Assembly (NCBI GenBank): GCA_018500005.2
Contig: JAHBAP020000275.1
Coordinates: 1 to 5,998 of the forward strand
Direction of reading: 5' to 3'
DNA: 5,998 bases
DNA from: Mycobacterium sp.
Lineage (GTDB): Bacteria > Actinomycetota > Actinomycetes > Mycobacteriales > Mycobacteriaceae
How positions within the stretch are numbered: the stretch's first letter is position 1; every line of letters starts with the position of its first letter. The notes beneath the pieces were generated by a model. That model had not been told where the DNA came from. It was given only the letters and a program-made list of their open reading frames with translations, and searched no databases. Made by a program: the position numbers and the translations under genes. Positions 1-5,875 of this stretch are shown here, piece after piece.

Positions 1-876
<876 letters not shown>

Positions 877-883
877 GTAGTTA

Positions 884-888
884 CTCCT
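884..888 (-). promoter_or_regulatory. Shine-Dalgarno site of glnA1
   Basis: On the minus strand AGGAG lies 7 nt before the GTG start of glnA1. It is the only textbook ribosome binding site in the window and decides the start codon. It also means the glnA1 mRNA carries a leader, unlike the apparently leaderless genes nearby. Confidence 0.85.
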
Positions 889-963
889 TTTATGCGGCCT
901 GGTTTATTCGCATGTCTCGTAGGTGGGGCTTCCGTGACCCGCGGCTGACGGTAGGGAGGCGAT

Positions 964-1001
964 GTTGCACGTCCGTCAAGCGAATGTTTCCCCGACGTTA
1001 C
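964..1001 (-). promoter_or_regulatory. GlnR-type nitrogen-control box upstream of glnA1
   Basis: Read on the minus strand, four pentamers are separated by exactly 6 nt each: GTAAC (997-1001), GAAAC (986-990), TTGAC (975-979) and GCAAC (964-968). The actinobacterial GlnR consensus is gTnAC-n6-GaAAC-n6-GTnAC-n6-GaAAC, in which the AC steps recur with 9-nt gaps. All four AC steps are kept here, and only one base differs from consensus in each of the last two pentamers. The box ends 87 nt before the glnA1 start codon. GlnR is the nitrogen regulator known to bind such boxes in Streptomyces and Mycobacterium, including upstream of glutamine synthetase genes. The TTGAC pentamer could also serve as a -35 element with TACCGT about 20 nt further on, but that spacing is long. 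The box also lies just before the divergent RDD promoter. Confidence 0.85.
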
Positions 1002-1006
1002 GCGTC

Positions 1007-1041
1007 GTCACAGCTGCTCTTCACACCCCTATCCTGGGACC
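1007..1041 (+). promoter_or_regulatory. Leaderless promoter of the RDD membrane protein gene
   Basis: A -10 hexamer TATCCT (1030-1035, matching the mycobacterial TAnnnT form) is followed by exactly 6 nt and then the ATG at 1042, so transcription would begin at the start codon. GTCACA at 1007-1012 is 17 nt upstream and matches TTGACA at 4 of 6 positions. There is no Shine-Dalgarno sequence, as expected for leaderless mRNA. Confidence 0.7.
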
Positions 1042-1500
1042 ATGGCACGCGAAATCGGATCCTGGCTTTCCGGTCCGCAGTCGCTGAGCGCGAGCGACGG
1101 CTACCCGGGGCAGCGCCTTGGCCTGCCGGAACAGGGGCCCGGCTCGCTGGCACGGCCCGGCCGCCGGGCGGGTGCGCTGCTGGTCGACTGGCTGCTCTCC
1201 TACGGGCTGGCCGGGCTTTGCCTCTCCCTTGGCTTGTTTTCGGCCAACTTCCTGTCGACTGCGGTGCTGCTGATCTGGTTCGCCCTGGGTGTGGCCACAG
1301 TCCGGCTGTTCGGCTTCACTCCCGGTCAGTCCCTGCTGGGCCTGCGTGTCGCCTCCGTCGACAACCGCCTGCACGTCGGCACCGGCCGGGCGGTGGCGCG
1401 TGGACTGCTGATAGCGCTCGTCATCCCGGCACTGTTCACCGACGTCGAAGGGCGCGGCATCCAAGACCGGCTGACCGCGACGGCCGTCGTTTTCCGCTGA
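1042..1500 (+). CDS. Small RDD-family integral membrane protein
   Basis: This 152-residue protein has a hydrophilic N-terminus (1-40) and then three hydrophobic segments at about 46-66, 70-90 and 118-133. RDD-family features are visible: RRAGALLVDW (41-50, basic pair and an aspartate at the start of the first helix), GQSLLGLRV (96-104) after the second, and DRLTATAVV (142-150) at the end. The family sits in the cytoplasmic membrane, and its function is mostly unknown. Its place next to glnA1, divergent from it and convergent with the DUF4191 gene, matches Rv2219A of M. tuberculosis. The start is supported by the leaderless promoter: the -10 hexamer ends 6 nt before the ATG. The stop codon overlaps the first base pairs of a strong hairpin. 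Because the GlnR box is only a few bases upstream of the -35 region, nitrogen control of this gene is possible but not shown. Confidence 0.88.
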   Translation: MAREIGSWLSGPQSLSASDGYPGQRLGLPEQGPGSLARPGRRAGALLVDWLLSYGLAGLCLSLGLFSANFLSTAVLLIWFALGVATVRLFGFTPGQSLLGLRVASVDNRLHVGTGRAVARGLLIALVIPALFTDVEGRGIQDRLTATAVVFR

Positions 1501-1553
1501 GTGCCCCTCCTGGCAGGCGGCTGCTCGGATTTCGCCTGCCGCAAGGGGCACTC
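1499..1553 (+). terminator. Long hairpin directly after the RDD gene
   Basis: Two 21-nt arms at 1499-1519 and 1533-1553 pair over 10 bp at the base (GAGTGCCCCT with AGGGGCACTC) and 8 bp at the top (GGCAGGCG with CGCCTGCC), with a 3-nt internal mismatch and a 13-nt loop. The left arm begins inside the RDD stop codon. No T-run follows, which is usual for mycobacterial terminators. It could also be an old palindromic repeat, since a degraded relative of it lies at 2006-2064. Confidence 0.6.
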
Positions 1554-1557
1554 GACG
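1499..1557 (+). repeat. Flanking repeat, left copy
   Basis: This stretch aligns without gaps to 2006-2064 at a constant offset of 507 nt. I count about 43 identical bases of 59, including an exact 13-mer CCTGGCAGGCGGC (1509-1521) and an exact 9-mer GGGCACTCG (1546-1554). It lies just before the shortened DUF559-family gene and contains the hairpin that follows the RDD gene. Confidence 0.55.
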
Positions 1558-1609
1558 CGGCTGTGGATGAGCGAGACGGTGACTGGCCTGGTTTTGGCAC
1601 CGTCGTCCC

Positions 1610-2068
1610 GTGCATGTGTTCCGTGCCGGTGAGGCCCTGGCCGCAGGTGAGGTGAGCCGGCATGGAATTGTGGCGCATCACCGGCGGCTGCTGCCGGGAG
1701 TGTGGACGCCGAGTGGTCGTCCGGCGTCGCTCGAGGATCGAATCGGCGCGGCATGGTTGTGGTCCGAGCGTCAGGGCATCGTGTGCGGCCTGGCGGCATC
1801 GGCCATGCACGGTGCCCGATACATGGTTGCGGTCGAGTACGACGGGGAGCAACACCGTAGGGATCCGACCCAGTACCGAAGTGATGTGCTGAGGTCTGAG
1901 TACATCGACGGACTCGGCTGGCGGCGGATCAGGGTCCTGGCCGGGCACCGTCGCGACGACATCGTCGCGCGGGTTGCGAAGGCTGGGGTGCCGCGCGACT
2001 TCGTCGATTGCGCCGCCTGGCAGGCGGCCACCCGTACAAAGCCTGCGTCAGCGGGCACTCGGCGATAA
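1610..2068 (+). CDS. AbiEi/DUF559-family protein with a large internal deletion (probable remnant)
   Basis: This frame of 152 residues starts at GTG. Its first 70 residues match the N-terminal part of a large mycobacterial family usually annotated as AbiEi-type antitoxin-domain or DUF559 proteins: MHVFRAGEAL, then AAWLWSERQGIVCGLAASAMHGA. From residue 72 it jumps straight to the C-terminal endonuclease-like part, MVAVEYDGEQHRRDPTQY, followed by LGWRRIRVL and a final helix (about 116-126). As I recall, family members run about 280-300 residues, so roughly 130-150 residues are missing between residues 70 and 72 (near 1817-1825) with the frame kept. The missing part includes the acidic residue that normally precedes the E-Y-D-G motif in this PD-(D/E)xK-like fold, so nuclease activity is unlikely. 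No Shine-Dalgarno sequence or convincing promoter is seen. The last 20 or so residues are encoded within a repeat and look unlike the family. Known relatives vary widely between species, which suits gain and decay of an accessory gene. Confidence 0.6.
   Translation: MHVFRAGEALAAGEVSRHGIVAHHRRLLPGVWTPSGRPASLEDRIGAAWLWSERQGIVCGLAASAMHGARYMVAVEYDGEQHRRDPTQYRSDVLRSEYIDGLGWRRIRVLAGHRRDDIVARVAKAGVPRDFVDCAAWQAATRTKPASAGTRR
2006..2064 (+). repeat. Flanking repeat, right copy
   Basis: Degenerate second copy of 1499-1557 in the same orientation, covering the 3' end of the DUF559-family remnant. The exact 13-mer is at 2016-2028 and the exact 9-mer GGGCACTCG at 2053-2061. The arms that pair in the left copy pair here at only about 12 of 21 positions, so the large hairpin is decayed, but a smaller perfect palindrome is present in its place. 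Confidence 0.55.
2012..2028 (-). terminator. Short GC palindrome downstream of the DUF4191 gene
   Basis: GCCGCCTG and CAGGCGGC are perfect inverted arms around one central base, which in RNA gives a 6-bp GC stem with a 5-nt loop. It lies 45 nt beyond the DUF4191 stop codon and could end the lipA-DUF4191 transcript. It also lies inside the coding end of the convergent remnant, and there is no T-run, so the role is uncertain. Confidence 0.35.
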
Positions 2069-2072
2069 AGAC

Positions 2073-2825
2073 CTAGCGCCGGCGAACCGTGCGCTGCACC
2101 CCGCGCATCTTCGCCTGGGCCGGCAGCGGCCCCTTCGGCATCGCCGCCGGACCCAGCCTGCTTCCCAGCGCGGTGAGCCGGGACTCCAGGTCGTCCATCT
2201 TCTTGACGGTGATGTTCACCGGCAGCTTGGTCAGGTGGCGCTCCAGCTTGGGCAACGGCACCTCGCCCTCGCCATCGCCGACGATGATGTCGTAGATCGG
2301 GATTTCGCCGACCAGCTTGGCCGTGCGCTTCTTCTCCTGGGCAAGCAACGGCTTGACCCGGGCCGGGGTCCCCTCGCCGACGAAGATCACACCGGGGCGC
2401 CCGATCCCCCGGTGCACCACGTCCAGGTGGCCGTTGCCCGCCACGCCCTGCTTCACCCGCCAGTTACCGCGCATGTTGTCCAGCACCCACCCGGCGGCCC
2501 CGGGTTGGCCCTCGGCCTTGCGGTAGATCGACTTCTGGGCTCGGCGCCCGAAGATGATGAACGCGACCAGCACGCCCAGCACGATCCCCAGCACGATGAA
2601 CATCCACTTGGTGAAGCCGCCGATCAGCAGCCCCAGGGCCACTGAGACGGCCACCACGAGCAGGAATCCGCCCACCATGTAGGGCAGCAGTCGGCTGTCT
2701 TCCTTGCGCTGCATCTGGAAGGCCTGCCACAACTGCGTGCGGCGCTGCTTGGATGCCGCCTTGCGGGTGGCTTTCGCTTCGGCTTTCGCCGCCTTGAGTT
2801 CGGCGGGGGTGCGGGTCTTCGCCAT
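2073..2825 (-). CDS. DUF4191 family integral membrane protein
   Basis: This 250-residue protein matches the conserved actinobacterial DUF4191 family (Rv2219 in M. tuberculosis), which is consistently found next to lipA. The N-terminal 45 residues are rich in Lys, Arg, Ala and Glu and likely helical. Two close transmembrane helices follow at about 47-68 and 74-93, joined by a short loop. The rest (about 94-250) is a cytoplasmic or peripheral domain with the stretches GNWRVKQGVAGNGHLDVVHRG (split by a turn near 130), RPGVIFVGEG (143-152) and EIPIYDIIVGDGEG (174-187), and it ends in a basic tail RTVRRR. Its function is not known. The start lies 6 nt after the lipA stop codon, so the pair is probably co-transcribed. 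There is no Shine-Dalgarno sequence; TATCCT at 2834-2839, overlapping the end of lipA, lies 8 nt before the ATG and might be an internal promoter, with weak support. Confidence 0.9.
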   Translation of the reverse strand: MAKTRTPAELKAAKAEAKATRKAASKQRRTQLWQAFQMQRKEDSRLLPYMVGGFLLVVAVSVALGLLIGGFTKWMFIVLGIVLGVLVAFIIFGRRAQKSIYRKAEGQPGAAGWVLDNMRGNWRVKQGVAGNGHLDVVHRGIGRPGVIFVGEGTPARVKPLLAQEKKRTAKLVGEIPIYDIIVGDGEGEVPLPKLERHLTKLPVNITVKKMDDLESRLTALGSRLGPAAMPKGPLPAQAKMRGVQRTVRRR

Positions 2826-2831
2826 AGCTGT

Positions 2832-3800
2832 TCAGGATACGGACGGCTTGCGCGCCTGCGAAGCCTGCTCGTAAAGCCGACCAGCGCGGTATGACGATCG
2901 CACCAGCGGCCCGGCCAGAACTCCGGCGAAACCGAGGCCCTCGGCATAGCCGGCAAGGTCGACGAACTCATCGGGGTGGACCCATCGCTCGACGGGGTGG
3001 TGGCGCGGGGAAGGGCGCAGGTACTGGGTGATGGTGACGATGTCGCACCCGGCGCCGTGCAGGTCGACCAGTGCGGCGCGCACCTCGTCGATCGTCTCGC
3101 CCATGCCGAGAATCAGATTGCTCTTGGTGACCAGCCCGAAGTCCCGCGCGGCGGTCAGCACGTCGAGGCTGCGCTGGTAGCGGAACGCCGGCCTGATCCG
3201 CTTGAAGATGCGCGGCACCGTCTCGAGATTGTGGGCGAACACCTCCGGACGCGACTGGAAAACCTCGAGGAGCAGTGCCGAGTCGCCGTTGAAGTCCGGG
3301 GCGAGCAATTCCACCCCGGTAGAGGGGTTGAGTCGCTTGATGGCCCGCACCGTCTCCGCGTACAGCCAGGCGCCGCCGTCAGGCAGATCGTCGCGGGCCA
3401 CCCCGGTGACCGTGGCGTACTTCAGGCCCATCGCGGCGACGCTCTCGGCGACCCGGCGCGGCTCGTCGCGGTCCAACTCGGCGGGCTTGCCGGTGTCGAT
3501 CTGGCAGAAGTCGCAGCGGCGGGTGCACTGTTCGCCGCCGATCAGGAAGGTGGCCTCGCGGTCCTCCCAGCACTCGTAGATGTTGGGGCAGCCCGCCTCT
3601 TCACAGACGGTGTGCAGACCCTCGCGGCGGACCAACCCCTTCAGCGCGGTGAACTCCGGGCCCATCCGGGCGCGGGTCTTGATCCACGGCGGCTTGCGCT
3701 CGATCGGGGTTTCGGCGTTTCGCACCTCAAGCCGCAGCAGTTTGCGACCACCCGGAGCCGCCCGGCCGGCGACATCGGGCTCAGGATCCACCGCGCTCAT
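2832..3800 (-). CDS. lipA: Lipoyl synthase
   Basis: LipA is a cytoplasmic radical-SAM enzyme that inserts two sulfur atoms into protein-bound octanoyl chains to make the lipoyl cofactor. Starting at the ATG at 3800 it has 322 residues. The auxiliary cluster cysteines are C66, C71 and C77 ([12 protein letters not shown]), the radical-SAM motif CTRRCDFC gives C92, C96 and C99, and the C-terminal RSSY (301-304) supplies the serine ligand. Strong matches to M. tuberculosis LipA run through [19 protein letters not shown] and [15 protein letters not shown]. An in-frame ATG at 3833 would add 11 residues, but 3800 fits family length and the TAACAT hexamer 7 nt upstream. DUF4191 follows after 6 nt. 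Unlike the usual adjacent pair, lipB and lipA are separated here by 470 nt holding a gene on the other strand. Confidence 0.96.
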   Translation of the reverse strand: MSAVDPEPDVAGRAAPGGRKLLRLEVRNAETPIERKPPWIKTRARMGPEFTALKGLVRREGLHTVCEEAGCPNIYECWEDREATFLIGGEQCTRRCDFCQIDTGKPAELDRDEPRRVAESVAAMGLKYATVTGVARDDLPDGGAWLYAETVRAIKRLNPSTGVELLAPDFNGDSALLLEVFQSRPEVFAHNLETVPRIFKRIRPAFRYQRSLDVLTAARDFGLVTKSNLILGMGETIDEVRAALVDLHGAGCDIVTITQYLRPSPRHHPVERWVHPDEFVDLAGYAEGLGFAGVLAGPLVRSSYRAGRLYEQASQARKPSVS

Positions 3801-3801
3801 G

Positions 3802-3839
3802 GTTGCGATGTTACGTGAGCTGCGAGAACCCATCGCAAC
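3802..3839. promoter_or_regulatory. Perfect 9-bp inverted repeat between divergent promoters (possible operator)
   Basis: GTTGCGATG at 3802-3810 and CATCGCAAC at 3831-3839 are exact reverse complements with a 20-nt spacer, so the arm centres are 29 nt apart, close to three helical turns. The left arm overlaps the lipA -10 hexamer. The right arm covers the likely -35 zones of both lipA and the divergent repeat-protein gene. The location suits a dimeric regulator, but no known site is recognised. Confidence 0.45.
3808..3813 (-). promoter_or_regulatory. Probable -10 element of leaderless lipA promoter
   Basis: TAACAT on the minus strand fits TAnnnT and ends 7 nt before the lipA ATG, which places transcription start at or next to the start codon. 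No Shine-Dalgarno sequence is present. TTGCGA (3833-3838) is a possible -35 with a rather long 19-nt gap. The element overlaps the left arm of a 9-bp inverted repeat. Confidence 0.5.
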
Positions 3840-3853
3840 TCCGTGCTGCGTGC

Positions 3854-3859
3854 TAGGTT
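3854..3859 (+). promoter_or_regulatory. -10 element of leaderless promoter for the Val-Gly-Pro repeat protein
   Basis: TAGGTT matches TAnnnT and is followed by exactly 6 nt and the ATG at 3866, the spacing expected when transcription begins on the start codon. No Shine-Dalgarno sequence and no clear -35 are seen. This supports the gene being real and fixes its start. Confidence 0.55.
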
Positions 3860-3865
3860 CCGATC

Positions 3866-4261
3866 ATGCCGGAGCATTCCTCCCTGTTGGGACGCCGTAC
3901 AGCAATTGCCGGGTTCGCGCTGCTCTCGGCAGTGATCCCGCTGGCCTCTCTGGCCGCGCCCTCCGGCAGCACGGCGAACAACGCCGACTGCGCCGTCGGG
4001 TTCTACTGGGACACGGTCAATATGATCTGCGCCCCGGTCGTCGATCCGGTGCTGGGCCCGGTTGGTCCGGTCGGTGTCGGCGGGGTGGTCGGTCCGGTCG
4101 GTGTGGACCCGGTGCTGGGGCCGGTTGGTCCTGTCGGTGTCGGTGGCGTCGGTCCTGTGGCGGGGCCGGTTGGTCCGGTTGGTGTCGGTGGCGTTGTCGG
4201 CCCGGTGGGTGTCGACCCGGTCCTCGGTCCGGTCGGTCCGGTCGGCGTCGGTCGCCGGTAG
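3866..4261 (+). CDS. Small exported protein with Val-Gly-Pro repeats
   Basis: The 131-residue product begins with a basic stretch GRRTAIAG (R10, R11) and a hydrophobic run to about residue 30 ending LASLAAP, a convincing signal peptide of Sec or possibly Tat type, with cleavage likely after A30 or A31. The mature part opens with a short disulfide-sized loop CAVGFYWDTVNMIC (C42 to C55). The C-x2-G-x-YW-x6-C pattern resembles small secreted mycobacterial proteins I recall. The rest, 59-131, is almost only Val, Gly, Pro, Asp and Leu in repeats built on VDPVLGPVGPVGVGG. No enzyme motif is visible and the function is unknown; an elastin-like or cell-wall structural role is only a guess. It lies on the strand opposite lipA and lipB, divergent from the first by 65 nt and ending 9 nt from the lipB stop. 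Repetitive GC-rich DNA can produce chance frames, but the signal peptide, cysteine pair and well-placed -10 argue against that. Confidence 0.75.
   Translation: MPEHSSLLGRRTAIAGFALLSAVIPLASLAAPSGSTANNADCAVGFYWDTVNMICAPVVDPVLGPVGPVGVGGVVGPVGVDPVLGPVGPVGVGGVGPVAGPVGPVGVGGVVGPVGVDPVLGPVGPVGVGRR
4040..4258 (+). repeat. In-frame Val-Gly-Pro coding repeats
   Basis: The motif VDPVLGPVGPVGVG starts three times, at residues 59, 80 and 116 (nucleotides 4040, 4103, 4211), giving a first unit of 21 residues and a second longer one of 36. Within the second, GPVAGPVGPVGVGGVV looks like an inserted half-unit. The DNA units are similar but differ at third positions (for example GGTCCGGTCGGT against GGTCCGGTTGGT), so the array is not a recent duplication. 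Gain or loss of units by slippage is plausible. Confidence 0.8.
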
Positions 4262-4270
4262 CCGTTTCTC

Positions 4271-4939
4271 CTACGCCTGCACCGGCAGACGCCCGTCCAG
4301 TGCGTCGCAGACCGCCTCGGCCACCCGGTCGCGGACGTCGCCGACGCTGACTCGGCGACCCAATTCGGCTGTCAATGAGGTGACGCCGGCGTCGGCGATC
4401 CCGCACGGCACGATCCGCCCGAAGGCATTCAGGTCGCAGTCGCAATTCAGGGCGAAGCCGTGCAGTGTGGTGCCGCGGGCCACCCGGATGCCGATCGCGG
4501 CGATCTTGCGGGCTGGCCGACCGTCACCGGCCGGCAGCCAAACCCCGGAACGGCCGTCCACCCGGCCCGCGTCGAGCCCGAAGTCGGAACACACGGCGAT
4601 CAGCGACTGCTCAAGGCGCCGAACGAAATTCAGCACGTCGAGCTGTTCGCCCAGCCCGATGATCGGATAGCCGACCAGTTGGCCGGGTCCGTGCCAGGTG
4701 ATCTTGCCGCCACGGTCGGTGTCGACGACGGGGGTGCCGTCCAGCGGACGTTCGTGGGCCTCGGTGCGCCTGCCGGCGGTGTAGACCGGCGGATGTTCGA
4801 GCAGCAGCAGGGTGTCCGGGCCGCCGGCGATACGCGCTCCGGCGATCTCGCGCTGAAGGTCCCACGCGGCCAGATAGTCCAGTATCCCCAATTGCCGGAT
4901 CTGCACCGGGTCGTCGCCGGAGCGGATGGACTGCCGCAT
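4271..4939 (-). CDS. lipB: Octanoyl-[acyl carrier protein]:protein octanoyltransferase
   Basis: LipB transfers octanoate from acyl carrier protein to a lysine of lipoyl domains in the cytoplasm, the first step of lipoate assembly. From the ATG at 4939 it has 222 residues and lines up residue for residue with M. tuberculosis LipB over its first 136 positions, which supports this start over an upstream ATG at 4996. The family motif [17 protein letters not shown] is at 76-92. The catalytic pair is K145 (in PARKIAAIG) and C179 (in IVPCGI), equal to K142 and C176 of M. tuberculosis. The shift of three comes from a small insertion near 137-140 in the loop before the lysine. The C-terminus ends soon after the last helix, without the tail of the M. 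tuberculosis protein. It starts 13 nt after the epimerase stop. TAGCGT (4947-4952), 7 nt upstream, could be a leaderless -10, but the operon layout makes this uncertain. Confidence 0.96.
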   Translation of the reverse strand: MRQSIRSGDDPVQIRQLGILDYLAAWDLQREIAGARIAGGPDTLLLLEHPPVYTAGRRTEAHERPLDGTPVVDTDRGGKITWHGPGQLVGYPIIGLGEQLDVLNFVRRLEQSLIAVCSDFGLDAGRVDGRSGVWLPAGDGRPARKIAAIGIRVARGTTLHGFALNCDCDLNAFGRIVPCGIADAGVTSLTAELGRRVSVGDVRDRVAEAVCDALDGRLPVQA

Positions 4940-4952
4940 CAGATCGACGCTA

Positions 4953-5873
4953 CTACCTTTGCGTCGACCCGGTGGCGTAGGCCAGAGCCTCTCCAATGGT
5001 GTTGTGGTGGAAGACGAAACCGGCGCGCTCCAGGGCGGCGGGGATGGCGCGCTGGCCGCCCAGTAGACCTTCCTGCGCGAACTCCCCGAGCAGGGTCTTC
5101 AGCGCGATTCCGGGGACCGGCCACGGCGCCGGGCGGTTCAGCGCCCGGCCCAACGCCGCGGTGAACTCCGCGTTGGTCACCGGTGCCGGCCCGGTGAAGT
5201 TCACCGGTCCGGACAGTTCGCTGCAGCGGATCGCGAACAGCATGGCCCGGACCTCGTCTTCCAGGCTGATCCACGGCATGTACTGCCGCCCACCGGCCAG
5301 TCGCCCGCCGAGACCCAGGGCGAACAACGGTCTCAGCTTGCTCAGCATGCCGCCGGAAGGGGACAGCACCAATCCGGTTCGGGCCAGCACGACGCGCACC
5401 CCGGCGTCGATGGCGGGCAGGGTGGAGGCTTCCCAGTCGGCGCATAGTTGGGCCAGGAAACCCGTTCCGGCGGGCTCGGTTTCGTCCACGATGCGGCTGC
5501 CGGTGTCGCCGTAGTAGCCGACCGCGCTGGCATTGATGAGCGTCGGCACACCCGCATCGACGACCGCCGCCGAGATCACTTCGGTGGGGTCGATCCGGCT
5601 GTCGCGCAGGCTCTGCTTGAAGGCGCCCGACCAGCGTTTGTCGCCGACCCCGACACCGCACAGATTGACCACTGCGTCGACCCCGTCCAGGCCCGCCGGA
5701 TCGAAATCGCCGCTGTCGGGGTTCCAGTACAACTCGTCGCGGTTGCCCGCCGCGCGCCGCACGATCCGGATCACCCGGTGGTCGGCCGAGCGCAGAGCAG
5801 CTACCAGCGCCGAGCCGATCAGGCCCGATGATCCGGCGATGGCGATGGTCAAGGTGTCGACCTGTTCGCCCAC
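4953..5873 (-). CDS. TIGR01777-family NAD(P)-binding epimerase/SDR protein
   Basis: This 306-residue protein belongs to the extended short-chain dehydrogenase superfamily, TIGR01777 group (YfcH-like; Rv2216 in M. tuberculosis). The nucleotide-binding Rossmann motif GSSGLIG is at 14-20. [10 protein letters not shown] (114-123) holds the Ser and Tyr region of the active site, [10 protein letters not shown] (199-208) and [16 protein letters not shown] (222-237) are typical family blocks, and the C-terminal DUF1731 domain covers about 255-300 ([17 protein letters not shown]). The substrate is not known. The GTG start lies 2 nt after the dlaT stop codon and lipB follows after 13 nt, so it is almost surely translated as part of the dlaT-lipB operon, perhaps by coupling, since no clear Shine-Dalgarno sequence is present. 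This context hints at, but does not prove, a role near lipoate or central carbon metabolism. Confidence 0.93.
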   Translation of the reverse strand: MGEQVDTLTIAIAGSSGLIGSALVAALRSADHRVIRIVRRAAGNRDELYWNPDSGDFDPAGLDGVDAVVNLCGVGVGDKRWSGAFKQSLRDSRIDPTEVISAAVVDAGVPTLINASAVGYYGDTGSRIVDETEPAGTGFLAQLCADWEASTLPAIDAGVRVVLARTGLVLSPSGGMLSKLRPLFALGLGGRLAGGRQYMPWISLEDEVRAMLFAIRCSELSGPVNFTGPAPVTNAEFTAALGRALNRPAPWPVPGIALKTLLGEFAQEGLLGGQRAIPAALERAGFVFHHNTIGEALAYATGSTQR

Positions 5874-5875
5874 CC

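Noticed and set aside
1499..2064. A complete insertion sequence or prophage piece between RDD and DUF4191
   Set aside because: No transposase, integrase or terminal inverted repeats with a target duplication are visible. The flanking repeats are direct, diverged and palindromic themselves.
2976..3818. 280-residue plus-strand frame over lipA
   Set aside because: Shadow of the high-GC lipA codons; no start signal and no domain, while the minus strand encodes a full radical-SAM enzyme.
3801..3833. Upstream ATG at 3833 as the lipA start
   Set aside because: It would add 11 residues not seen in mycobacterial LipA and would lie across the inferred -10 hexamer. The ATG at 3800 fits both family length and promoter spacing.
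4040..4258. CRISPR array or PE_PGRS-type element
   Set aside because: The repeats are contiguous coding units without unique spacers, and the protein lacks a PE domain and Gly-Gly-Ala/Asn repeats.
4017..4445. 142-residue minus-strand frame opposite the Val-Gly-Pro repeats and running into lipB
   Set aside because: It is the Arg/Pro/Asp-rich complement of the repeat DNA and continues out of frame over the end of lipB. It has no signal or start evidence.
4940..4996. Upstream ATG at 4996 as the lipB start
   Set aside because: It would overlap the end of the epimerase gene by about 40 nt, and the extra 19 residues have no counterpart in M. tuberculosis LipB.
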